Of a stretch of DNA of 64,000 bases, positions 47,450 to 54,369 are shown piece after piece. Every line of letters begins with the position of its first letter. Positions within the stretch are counted from its first letter, which is position 1. The notes under the pieces were generated by a model. It did no database searches. It had not been told where the DNA came from and worked only from the letters and a program-made list of their open reading frames with translations. Origin of the DNA: QYOJ01 sp964616825 (GTDB lineage Bacteria; Bacteroidota; Bacteroidia; Bacteroidales; FEN-979); NCBI GenBank assembly GCA_964616825.1, contig CAZTSX010000008.1:65230-129229 (forward strand), given 5' to 3'. The translations under genes and the position numbers were made by a program.

Positions 47450-48088
47450 TTATTCGAAATAGTCGTTTTCAACGGCCCAGCGTACAAGGCCGGCGGTATT
47501 TTTCACGCCGGCCTTTTGCATTAAGTTGGCCCTGTGGCTTTCAACCGTATGGAAACTAATAAAAAGTTTCTCGGAGATCTCCTGGCTTGAGAATTCCTGG
47601 CAGATCAGGTTCAGAATCTCAACCTCCCTTTCAGTGAGTTTAGGAAAAAGTGAACGGGTGTTTTCCTGTTTTAGTTCCTGGGTCAGTAATCTTACGGAGA
47701 GTTGTTCACAATAATATGTTTCCCCGGCATGTACTTGTCGAATTGCTTTTTCCAGGATATCGATCCCGGCATCTTTTAATATGTAACCCGAAGCTCCATT
47801 TTTCACCATCAACTTCACAAATCTTTTTTCGTCATATTGTGAAAGGGCGATGATCTTTACATCAGGAAACTTTTTTTTGACCATTTTGGTGCATTTCAGT
47901 CCATCCAGTTTAGGCATGTTGATATCCATCAGGATTACATCCACATGAATCCCTGATTCCAACTTCTCCAAAACCTGGTAACCATTGCTGGCTTCGGCAA
48001 CGAATTCAAAATCCGTTATGTCATTGAGGGTCGCCTTAATCCCAGTAATCATAAGCTGATGGTCATCGGCGATAAGGATATGAATCAT
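47450..48088 (-). CDS. Response regulator, NarL/LuxR family
   Basis: The 212-residue protein has a receiver domain with the phosphorylation Asp in VDVILMDINMP (about residue 55) and a conserved Lys in SGYILKDAG, then a LuxR-type helix-turn-helix (LTEREVEILNLICQEFSSQEISEKLF, in part; FHTVESHRANLMQKAGV). It binds DNA as a dimer once phosphorylated, most likely by the kinase encoded downstream. The three promoter modules around it are the obvious candidate targets. Confidence 0.93.
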   Translation of the reverse strand: MIHILIADDHQLMITGIKATLNDITDFEFVAEASNGYQVLEKLESGIHVDVILMDINMPKLDGLKCTKMVKKKFPDVKIIALSQYDEKRFVKLMVKNGASGYILKDAGIDILEKAIRQVHAGETYYCEQLSVRLLTQELKQENTRSLFPKLTEREVEILNLICQEFSSQEISEKLFISFHTVESHRANLMQKAGVKNTAGLVRWAVENDYFE

Positions 48089-48181
48089 AATTCCGCAGAT
48101 TAAATGAGATATAAAGGTAATGAAATTCAGATACTAAGCTAAAAAAGGATGGTCATCGAGCCCGGTTTGATGGAGATGGCA

Positions 48182-48304
48182 GAAAACCACTAAAAAAATG
48201 CTGACCGGATTCTACTATGGATCAGATAATGACCTGGTATACTTTTGAAAAGTGAAGATTGCAATAAGTAAGACGGTCTTCTTGAGAAATAACTGGATTA
48301 TTAA
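48182..48304 (+). promoter_or_regulatory. Promoter module B
   Basis: Same block order as module A: GAAAACCACTAAAAAAA (48182-48198), TTCTACTATGGATCAGAT (48210-48227), -7 box TACTTTTG (48240-48247), GGTCTT (48275-48280), ATTATTAA (48297-48304). The CCACT-to-(-7) distance is 53 bases, as in module A (C has 54). A strong ribosome-binding site and a 29-residue ORF follow. Confidence 0.8.
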
Positions 48305-48325
48305 TCGTTAAAACAGGAGGAAGTC

Positions 48326-48415
48326 ATGAAAGCTATTGCAGAAACATGTCAAATGACCCTGTTCTTGGTTTACCCTATTTCCATAATCGTAATCACAATT
48401 ATATCAGTCGTCTAG
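48326..48415 (+). CDS. 29-residue hydrophobic peptide
   Basis: An ATG at 48326 preceded by AGGAGGAAGTC, an unusually strong Shine-Dalgarno sequence for this phylum, opens a frame of 29 residues: MKAIAETCQMTLF followed by a hydrophobic run rich in Ile, Val and Thr to the end. The second half would span a membrane once. It begins MKA like the protein after module C and has a strong terminator 50 bases downstream (48465-48494). Too short for ordinary gene calls. Function unknown. Confidence 0.6.
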   Translation: MKAIAETCQMTLFLVYPISIIVITIISVV

Positions 48416-48464
48416 GAGGGGCGACAAGTGGATTAGGGTCAGTAGCAGGTGCAAAACAGGAGAG

Positions 48465-48494
48465 GCTGTCTCAATTTTTTGAGACAGCTTTTTT
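48465..48494 (+). terminator. Rho-independent terminator after the 29-residue ORF
   Basis: A perfect 10-bp stem, GCTGTCTCAA (48465-48474) with TTGAGACAGC (48479-48488), a four-base T loop and six Ts. It ends the transcript started by module B. Confidence 0.92.
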
Positions 48495-48527
48495 CTATGC
48501 TATATGGACATGATTGTGGGCATCCCT

Positions 48528-48655
48528 GAAAACTACTAAAAAAAAATGTGGCCACATTCCGCCACGAATCAGAATGCTGCCTGGCATACTTTTGAGACAT
48601 AAAAATTTTTACAGAAGACGAAAAGCGGTCTTCACCAAAATGAACCAATTATTAA
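48528..48655 (+). promoter_or_regulatory. Promoter module C
   Basis: Blocks: GAAAACTACTAAAAAAAAA (from 48528), CATTCCGCCACGAATCAGAA (48555-48574), -7 box TACTTTTG (48587-48594), GAAGAC and GGTCTTC forming a possible hairpin around 48614-48633, ATTATTAA (48648-48655). It precedes a clear Shine-Dalgarno and the 107-residue gene. CATTC/GAATG arms (48555-48576) form an inverted repeat, as expected for a NarL-type dimer. Confidence 0.8.
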
Positions 48656-48674
48656 TTAAAAAACGGAGGTTATT

Positions 48675-48998
48675 ATGAAAGCTTTAAAATTTGTTATGAT
48701 CACTGCAATTCTATCCTTTGCCGTGATGAGTTATGCAGACAATGCAAAACCACCTTCTGCGGTAGAAGCCAAGGTCACGAAGATCTCACTGAGGCAGGCC
48801 CTGACTAATCCTGAACTGGTTTGTGTAATGAATCAACAACTGACACCTGCTTTTTTGATGGTAGAAGACCAATTCTTGTACCATGCTAGAGTAAAGTATG
48901 AGTCAAGAATTGTTGAGATTTATGGAAAACGTGGAGAATGGTTGAAGTTTTTCAGCCTTTACCCTGGGGGATGGACAACGATTTCTAACTCGGATTGA
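48675..48998 (+). CDS. Small exported protein under promoter module C
   Basis: The 107-residue protein has a classic signal peptide (MKALKFVMITAILSFAVMSYA) and a mature part of about 85 residues with SLRQALTNPELVCVMNQQL and a C-terminal KFFSLYPGGWTTIS. CGGAGG lies eight bases before the ATG. One Cys remains in the mature form. I recognise no family. The strong leader, the shared promoter and the terminator at 49044-49068 make it a single-gene transcript likely controlled by the nearby two-component system. Confidence 0.8.
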   Translation: MKALKFVMITAILSFAVMSYADNAKPPSAVEAKVTKISLRQALTNPELVCVMNQQLTPAFLMVEDQFLYHARVKYESRIVEIYGKRGEWLKFFSLYPGGWTTISNSD

Positions 48999-49043
48999 CT
49001 TGCTTGATTTCTTAACGAAAGTCAAGTAGCCAAATTACCCGGA

Positions 49044-49068
49044 ACCCGCCATAATTGGCGGGTTTTTT
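49044..49068 (+). terminator. Rho-independent terminator after the module C gene
   Basis: Stem ACCCGCC (49044-49050) with GGCGGGT (49057-49063), six-base loop, and a run of six Ts. Confidence 0.9.
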
Positions 49069-49069
49069 G

Positions 49070-49150
49070 TTAGAGAACCTTCTCAAACACCTCTATTAAC
49101 TGTTTCGCCTCATCAATCGTATTATAATGCACCAGGCTGACGCGGATTAT
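49070..49150 (-). pseudogene. C-terminal remnant of a class V aminotransferase-like gene
   Basis: Read on the minus strand, 26 codons end in a stop: RVSLVHYNTIDEAKQLIEVF followed by EKVL. This is the usual last helix of class V PLP-dependent aminotransferases/cysteine desulfurases. Upstream (toward 49200) the frame is lost and a CACACCCT repeat starts, so only the tail of the gene remains. It suggests a deletion whose edge is at the repeat. Confidence 0.6.
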
Positions 49151-49177
49151 TGGTCACACGAAATTAGAAAATTTATC

Positions 49178-49197
49178 CGCACCCTCACACCCTCACA
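49178..49197. repeat. CACACCCT repeat at the edge of the aminotransferase remnant
   Basis: Two and a half copies of an 8-bp unit (CACCCTCACACCCTCACACG). The stop codon of the SDR gene at 49193 lies within it. Confidence 0.6.
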
Positions 49198-50617
49198 CGT
49201 CCTTCGCCAATTTCCGGATCATCCCTTTGAAAACCGAACGATGGATCAACATCCAGAGGTACCAGTACATACGCCCCGACAGACCTTTGGGTCTGAAGGT
49301 GGCTGTTTGGGTCAACGTGTTGTTTTTGATCTTAAACTCTAACCATGCTTCACCCGGAAGCTTCATCTCGGCATAGAGCAAAAGCCGGTGGTTTTGTTTG
49401 TCAGCAACCAACACCCGCCAGCAGTCGAGGGTATCGCCCGGGTTGATCCTGTCTGGTGACCGGCGTCCACGAGCCAATCCAACACCACCGATCAGCCTGT
49501 CGGTCATGCCTCTGAGCTGCCAAAGCCAATTAGCATAGTACCACCCTTTATCACCACCGATCGACCAGATCCTGTTGGTGACAAGCTCAATGTCTTGTAC
49601 TTCTTCAAAACGCTTATCAATGAAACAACCGTGCTTCGGGATCTTAACGTATTTGGAGAGTTTCGGGCTTAACCTGTTCCGTGTAAGTGCGTCGGTCCAA
49701 CTAGAGATGATAGAATTTTGACGGATATTGACAAAGGCTGCTTCTACTGCTTCATAATAGGTCATCGGGCATACACCCAGGAGCCTATGAAGCCTGTCGT
49801 CGCGAGCAACAACCTCTACCCGCATGCTATTCACCAGATGCTGTGCCAGAGGGAATGAAGCAGGGGTGAACAAAAACAGCCAGACAGAGTAGAGGCGCGG
49901 AAACAAAACAGGAATGGCATATATCCGGCGTTTTAATCCGCGAACCCGGGCTAACTCCATTAGCATCTCTTTGTATGTCATGACATCAGGACCACCAATG
50001 TCGTAGTTCCGGTTGAAGCACTCTTTTTTGAACAGGACTTTATCAAGACAATAGATCACATCATGGATGGCGATAGGTTGTGAGCGGGTTAACAACCAGA
50101 GTGGTGCTATCATGACCGGCAGTTTCTCTACCAGGTGACGAATGATCTCAAAGGAAGAACTTCCTGAACCGATGATAATTCCTGCTCTGAGCGTTGTGAA
50201 TTTAAATTTTCCCTCGTTCAGGATATCCTCTACGTTTTTCCGGGATGCGAGGTGCATTGAAAGTTTTGGATCGTTAGCAATCCCACTCAGGTAAACCACA
50301 TGTTTGACCTGGGTAGTGTTCAGATAATCTTTGAAATTGTGCGCTGAAAGTGATTCCGCGAGATCGAAGCCCTTGGTTGTAGATGTCATAGAGTGGATCA
50401 GGTAATAGGCCCCGTCAATATCTTTCGGAATCTTTTTTAACGTCTGTTTCAGGAGGAAATCAACTTCAACCACTGTGATCCGGTCAGCCCAGTCAGGATC
50501 TACCCTCATCCTCTCTCTGTCCCTGACACAACAGACCACTTCATGTCCCATTTCAATCAGGACTGGTAACAATCTTTTTCCGATATAGCCGGTAGCGCCG
50601 GTAAGGAGTATCTTCAA
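49193..50617 (-). CDS. SDR-family NAD(P)-binding protein with DUF2867
   Basis: The 474-residue protein begins MKILLTGATGYIGKRLLPVL with the nucleotide-binding GxxGxxG, followed by an atypical/extended SDR domain up to about 300 (YYLIHSMTS; NYDIGGPDVMTYKEML). From about 320 a DUF2867 domain follows (WSIGGDKGWYYANWLWQLR; DCWRVLVADKQNHRLLLYAEMK). These two-domain proteins are common in bacteria and often annotated as nucleoside-sugar epimerases; the substrate is unknown. The C-terminus is close to a repeat. Confidence 0.88.
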   Translation of the reverse strand: MKILLTGATGYIGKRLLPVLIEMGHEVVCCVRDRERMRVDPDWADRITVVEVDFLLKQTLKKIPKDIDGAYYLIHSMTSTTKGFDLAESLSAHNFKDYLNTTQVKHVVYLSGIANDPKLSMHLASRKNVEDILNEGKFKFTTLRAGIIIGSGSSSFEIIRHLVEKLPVMIAPLWLLTRSQPIAIHDVIYCLDKVLFKKECFNRNYDIGGPDVMTYKEMLMELARVRGLKRRIYAIPVLFPRLYSVWLFLFTPASFPLAQHLVNSMRVEVVARDDRLHRLLGVCPMTYYEAVEAAFVNIRQNSIISSWTDALTRNRLSPKLSKYVKIPKHGCFIDKRFEEVQDIELVTNRIWSIGGDKGWYYANWLWQLRGMTDRLIGGVGLARGRRSPDRINPGDTLDCWRVLVADKQNHRLLLYAEMKLPGEAWLEFKIKNNTLTQTATFRPKGLSGRMYWYLWMLIHRSVFKGMIRKLAKDV

Positions 50618-50696
50618 ACGTAAAGGATTAATTTCTACATCAAAGGTATAAAAAATAAACGTAAATATCTATATTTTTTGCATGTTAATAAATTCA

Positions 50697-50820
50697 CAAA
50701 TTCAAGACTCAGCGCCTCCGCAGAGTAGCTTCAGCGCTCGCGGAAGACTCGATTAAATAGGTTAGATAGGTTGAACAGGTTAGGCCGATTCTGGCATTCC
50801 TCTATTCCTGCATTCATTCA
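50697..50820. repeat. Mixed tandem repeats upstream of the cupin gene
   Basis: Degenerate units AATTCAC/AATTCAAG, then AGGTTAGAT/AGGTTGAAC-type 9-bp units, then ATTCCTCT/ATTCCTGC/ATTCATTC. There is no gene in this stretch. Confidence 0.6.
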
Positions 50821-50859
50821 TTGATTAACTTTGGATTTATTTTGAAAACTGATGATGCT

Positions 50860-51225
50860 ATGAATAAAGTCAACATTTCCGAAAAACTAAATTTGATCCA
50901 CGATCATTGGAATCCACGAATTGCTGGTGAGCTGAATGGTCAGCAAATCAGGTTGGTTAAAGTGAAAGGAGAATTTCCTTTTCATAAACACGATCATGAA
51001 GATGAGATGTTTCTGGTTATCAAGGGCTCCCTGATCCTGGATTTTAAAGAGAAGCAGGCTGATCTGACTGAAGGAGAATTTATCATCGTACCAAAGAGGA
51101 TCCTGCACAGACCGATTGCAAAGGAAGAGGTGCATTTGATGATGTTCGTTACCGCAGAAAATGTAAACACAGGTGATCTGCAAAATGATCGAACCCTGCC
51201 TGCTGATTCGCTGGAGAAGATTTAA
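50860..51225 (+). CDS. Cupin-domain protein
   Basis: The ATG at 50860 gives 121 residues with one cupin barrel: FPFHKHDHEDEMFLVIKGS supplies two or three His and a Glu for metal, and ADLTEGEFIIVPKRILHRP the second motif with its His. The fold binds a metal and may be an isomerase, dioxygenase or binding protein; the sequence does not say which. The TTG at 50821 lies in repeat sequence and is not used. Confidence 0.85.
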   Translation: MNKVNISEKLNLIHDHWNPRIAGELNGQQIRLVKVKGEFPFHKHDHEDEMFLVIKGSLILDFKEKQADLTEGEFIIVPKRILHRPIAKEEVHLMMFVTAENVNTGDLQNDRTLPADSLEKI

Positions 51226-51320
51226 CTTTTACGGGTATGAGGGCATGAAACCATCAAGGAATCAAAGCATGAAGTCACCAGTTCACTAGGTTCTGGACAT
51301 CTGTTACACCAGGCAGGGGA
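51226..51320. repeat. Degenerate GGCATGAA / AGTTCACT repeats
   Basis: Units such as GGGCATGAA, AAGCATGAA and CACCAGTTCACT occur between the cupin and flavin reductase genes, related to the 8-bp family in prmA. Confidence 0.45.
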
Positions 51321-51352
51321 TGGAGGATTGCAAAAAGTGCTACCTTTATTGC

Positions 51353-51949
51353 ATGAAAACAACTTTTGGCCCTAAGAGAATGTTATTTCCGTTGCCGACA
51401 GCGCTTGTCGTAACCGGGACTATGACAGAAGCAAACATCATAACCATTGCCTGGATCACCATGCACACAGGAAAACCCCCGACACTTGGATTAGCCGTTG
51501 GTACGAGGGGATATTCAGGGGAGCAGATCAGAGAAAATAAGAATTTCACTGTGAATATCGCTACCGTCGATATCATGAAAGAGGCTGATTTCTGCGGGAT
51601 CACTTCAGGGCGGGAGGTGGATAAGTTTAAAGTAACCGGATTCACCAAATTAGCCTCAATCCATATTGATTCACCCATCATCAAAGAGTGCCCGATCAAC
51701 CTGGAATGCAGACTGGTGGAATCAAATAGGATTGGACCTTCCAACCACTTCATCGGAGAGATCCTGGAAACTCACATCGATACAGATTATCTCGGCGACA
51801 AGCATGACCCGGGTACTCTTGATATCCGTGCTGTTAACCCATTGATCTACTACTCAGGGGTCAGGGAATACTGGAACCTGGGAGAGAAGGTGGGAGATGC
51901 TTACGAGATAGGGAAGGGACTGACAATTTCTGGTCATCATTCGAGATGA
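51353..51949 (+). CDS. Flavin reductase-like FMN-binding protein
   Basis: From the ATG at 51353 the product is 198 residues with the flavin-reductase-like split barrel: PLPTALVVTGTMTEANIITI, the GTRGYSGEQIRENKNFTVNI segment that contacts FMN, and NHFIGEILETHIDTDYL. Such proteins reduce FMN with NAD(P)H or act as flavin-dependent electron carriers. The start 11 codons upstream adds a Cys-rich stretch and is less likely. A 36-codon ORF overlaps its stop. Confidence 0.88.
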   Translation: MKTTFGPKRMLFPLPTALVVTGTMTEANIITIAWITMHTGKPPTLGLAVGTRGYSGEQIRENKNFTVNIATVDIMKEADFCGITSGREVDKFKVTGFTKLASIHIDSPIIKECPINLECRLVESNRIGPSNHFIGEILETHIDTDYLGDKHDPGTLDIRAVNPLIYYSGVREYWNLGEKVGDAYEIGKGLTISGHHSR

Positions 51950-52056
51950 ACGTTAAAACATCCATCGAATTTTCCGAAGCCTTCCCCGGAATACTGAATC
52001 CGGGAACAAGAGTGGTGATCGTTGTTCCGGTGGATTATGGGAGTGAGCTGGAGTAG
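51946..52056 (+). CDS. 36-residue ORF, possible gene remnant
   Basis: An ATG overlaps the flavin reductase stop (ATGA). The frame reads MNVKTSIEFSEAFPGILNPG, continues with a hydrophobic VVIVVPVDYG and stops. The coupling and protein-like sequence suggest the start of a lost gene; no family can be assigned. From here to 52263 no other gene is seen. Confidence 0.3.
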   Translation: MNVKTSIEFSEAFPGILNPGTRVVIVVPVDYGSELE

Positions 52057-52078
52057 CCGGCAGGCCAGTGCCAACCAG

Positions 52079-52108
52079 TTATTCAGCATCAGGCATCCGG
52101 CATCCTAG
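52079..52108. repeat. 7-bp repeat (GCATCCG), left of the ORF6N gene
   Basis: GCATCAG, GCATCCG and GCATCCT in tandem; the same family is repeated at larger scale to the right of the ORF6N gene. Confidence 0.7.
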
Positions 52109-52263
52109 ATCAAGTATTCCTTACCTTTCCCAATCTCTCCAGCCCTCAATCAATGTTAAAAACTTTCTTTTTACGAGTATAACCTTTTGCTCTAAAACGG
52201 ATTAATAGGGAAAATTCTGTTTAATCCTTGAATCATAATTTGTGGTACGATAAAATCTGTAAT

Positions 52264-52803
52264 ATGAAACAGCAAAAGTTAGGAATAATACCAGAAGAAA
52301 CGATAATCAATAAAATCTACTTAATCAGAGGGCAGAAAGTCATGATAGATCGTGATCTTGCTGAATTATATGGAGTAGAAACAAAACGATTAAAAGAAGC
52401 TGTAAGGCGAAATATTGATCGTTTCCCTGAAGATTTTATGTTTGAATTGACAAACGAGGAGCTTCAAAATTGGAGGACGCAATTTGCGTCCTCCAAATCA
52501 GACATGATTGGCTTGCGGCATGCACCTTTTTGTTTCAGTGAACAAGGAGTTACAATGCTTGCTTGCATTTTGAATAGTCAAAGAGCAATCGAAACAAGTA
52601 TCCATATTATCAGGGTGTTTACAAAGATGCGGGAAATGTTACTAACTCATAAAGACTTATTGTTGAGATTGAAGGAATTTGAGCACCAGGTAACAAGAAA
52701 TAGTGAAGACATTCAGTTGATATTCGAAGCCCTGAAACAACTACTGAATCCACCCCAGGAATCCAGAAAGCAGATTGGCTACAAGCGAAATACAGAGGAA
52801 TAA
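52264..52803 (+). CDS. ORF6N domain protein
   Basis: The ATG at 52264 gives 179 residues with an ORF6N (KilA-N-like) domain: IYLIRGQKVMIDRDLAELYGVETKRLKEAVRRN in part, FPEDFMFELTNEEL, and CFSEQGVTMLACILNSQRAI. A C-terminal coiled region follows (LLRLKEFEHQVTRNSEDIQL). The domain binds DNA and is known from phages and mobile elements; many bacterial genomes carry solitary copies of unknown role. It is flanked by 7-bp repeats on both sides and has no phage neighbours. Confidence 0.88.
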   Translation: MKQQKLGIIPEETIINKIYLIRGQKVMIDRDLAELYGVETKRLKEAVRRNIDRFPEDFMFELTNEELQNWRTQFASSKSDMIGLRHAPFCFSEQGVTMLACILNSQRAIETSIHIIRVFTKMREMLLTHKDLLLRLKEFEHQVTRNSEDIQLIFEALKQLLNPPQESRKQIGYKRNTEE

Positions 52804-52809
52804 CAGAGC

Positions 52810-52890
52810 AGTCTACAAACATCCGGCATCCGGTATCCGTCATCCAACATCCAACATCCAACATCGAGCATCGAGTAACGAGTATCTTTG
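52810..52890. repeat. Long 7-bp repeat tract (ACATCCA family)
   Basis: About ten heptamers in a row: ACATCCG, GCATCCG, GTATCCG, TCATCCA, ACATCCA twice, ACATCGA, GCATCGA, GTAACGA, GTATCTT. The unit shifts gradually along the tract. The final CTTTG gives the TTTG box of the next gene's promoter. Confidence 0.88.
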
Positions 52891-52917
52891 AAATCTCAAC
52901 CCCTTTTTTTACTTTTG
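52887..52917 (+). promoter_or_regulatory. Promoter of the saccharopine-pathway pair
   Basis: TTTG (52887-52890), a 19-base spacer and TACTTTTG (52910-52917) match the Bacteroidetes -33/-7 promoter exactly. The start codon follows 26 bases later. The -33 box is the last unit of the repeat tract. Confidence 0.7.
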
Positions 52918-52942
52918 CCGGGTACTAAAAACTACTCGATCT

Positions 52943-54250
52943 ATGACTAAACTGATAGGCATCCGTCACGAAGATAAATACGCGATGGAACGGCGAGCAC
53001 CCTTAACGCCGAAACATGTGAAAAGACTGACTGATCAGGAGAAACTTGATATCCTGGTTCAAACTTCTGACAAACGGATTTTTACGGATGAGGAGTACAG
53101 GAAAGCCGGGGCAAAAATTGGCGGTGATCTGAAGAATTGCGATGTGATCTTTGGGGTGAAAGAGATCCCGGACGATTTCTTTGAGCCTAAAAAAACCTAT
53201 GTCTTTTTCTCACATGTCATCAAAGGCCAATCGTACAACATGCCGATGCTCAAACGCATGATGGAATTGAAGTGCAACCTGATCGAGTATGAAAAGGTGG
53301 TGGATGAACAGGATAATCGACTCATCTTTTTTGGACGTCATGCAGGCCTTGCAGGCATGATAAATTCCTTATGGTCGTTGGGTTTGCGCCTGCAGGATTA
53401 TGGTTTTGAAAACGAATTCACAAACCTGAAACAAGCGAAAGATTACGACTCCCTGAAGGAGGCCAAAGAGGCGATCTCTGATGTCGGAAGGGCGATCGCC
53501 GAAAAAGGGATCCCTTTAGAACTTAGTCCTTTCGTTGTTGCATTTACAGGATACGGGAATGTTTCGCAAGGAGCACAGGAGATCCTGAGCTGGCTTCCGG
53601 TGAAAGAGATTACTCCTGAAAAATTACTGACTCTTGAGAGTCGCAAAAATCTACCAAATAATCTGATTTACAAAGTGGTCTTCAGAGAGGATGATTTGGT
53701 AGAGCGTATTGACGGGCAGCCATTTGAACTGCAAGACTATTATACGCACCCCGAAAATTACCGAAGTAAATTCGAGCAGTACCTTCCCTCAATTTCGATG
53801 CTGATCAATTGCGTTTACTGGGATCCCAAGTACCCCCGACTGGTGGCCAAAAAAGCAGTTAAAAAGCTGTATGCAAGCGGGCGTCCGAAACTGACTGTCA
53901 TTGGAGATATCAGCATCGACGTGGAAGGCTCAATTGAATGTGCTCTCAAACCGGCTACCATCGAAAAACCGATTTATGTTTACGATCCTGAGACAGAGAC
54001 GATCAGCGATGGTCACGATAAAGAGGGACTTCTGATGATGGCCGTCGACATCCTGCCGGCTGAGCTCCCCCGGGATGCGTCGGAGAGTTTTGGTGATGTA
54101 TTGATAAACTTTATTAAACCGATTGCCGAAGCCGATTTTAATAAAACTTATGATGACCTGAATCTGCCACGGGCGATCAAAAAAGGACTGATTCTTCTTA
54201 ATGGGAAACTGACGCCGGAATACAAATACCTGGAACATTACCTGCAATAA
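52943..54250 (+). CDS. Lysine-ketoglutarate reductase / saccharopine dehydrogenase N-terminal type (AlaDH/PNT fold)
   Basis: The 435-residue protein matches the N-terminal (reductase) half of bifunctional saccharopine-pathway enzymes: LIGIRHEDKYAMERRAPLTP at the start, FFGRHAGLAGMINSLW, VAFTGYGNVSQGAQEIL for the nucleotide site, and GDISIDVEGSIE. In the pathway it would join lysine and 2-oxoglutarate to saccharopine. The next gene encodes the second step. AlaDH-like enzymes of other specificity are the alternative. Confidence 0.85.
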   Translation: MTKLIGIRHEDKYAMERRAPLTPKHVKRLTDQEKLDILVQTSDKRIFTDEEYRKAGAKIGGDLKNCDVIFGVKEIPDDFFEPKKTYVFFSHVIKGQSYNMPMLKRMMELKCNLIEYEKVVDEQDNRLIFFGRHAGLAGMINSLWSLGLRLQDYGFENEFTNLKQAKDYDSLKEAKEAISDVGRAIAEKGIPLELSPFVVAFTGYGNVSQGAQEILSWLPVKEITPEKLLTLESRKNLPNNLIYKVVFREDDLVERIDGQPFELQDYYTHPENYRSKFEQYLPSISMLINCVYWDPKYPRLVAKKAVKKLYASGRPKLTVIGDISIDVEGSIECALKPATIEKPIYVYDPETETISDGHDKEGLLMMAVDILPAELPRDASESFGDVLINFIKPIAEADFNKTYDDLNLPRAIKKGLILLNGKLTPEYKYLEHYLQ

Positions 54251-54350
54251 TTCAAATTCCAAAAAACAAAAAACAAATATCAATTATTCATTATACTTTT
54301 ACGTTTTATAATTCACGATTCACGATTCACAATTCAAGATACACTGCTCA
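54251..54350. repeat. 7-bp repeat (ATTCACG) between the saccharopine genes
   Basis: CAAAAAAC units and then ATTCACG, ATTCACG, ATTCACA, ATTCAAG in tandem. The adjoining genes are on one strand, so the tract interrupts an operon. Confidence 0.75.
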
Positions 54351-54369
54351 CAGCTAACTCAACTAACCT

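Noticed and set aside
49127..49342. 71-codon ORF on the plus strand
   Set aside because: It runs antisense across the end of the SDR/DUF2867 gene and a repeat; the aminotransferase remnant on the other strand explains the conserved-looking part.
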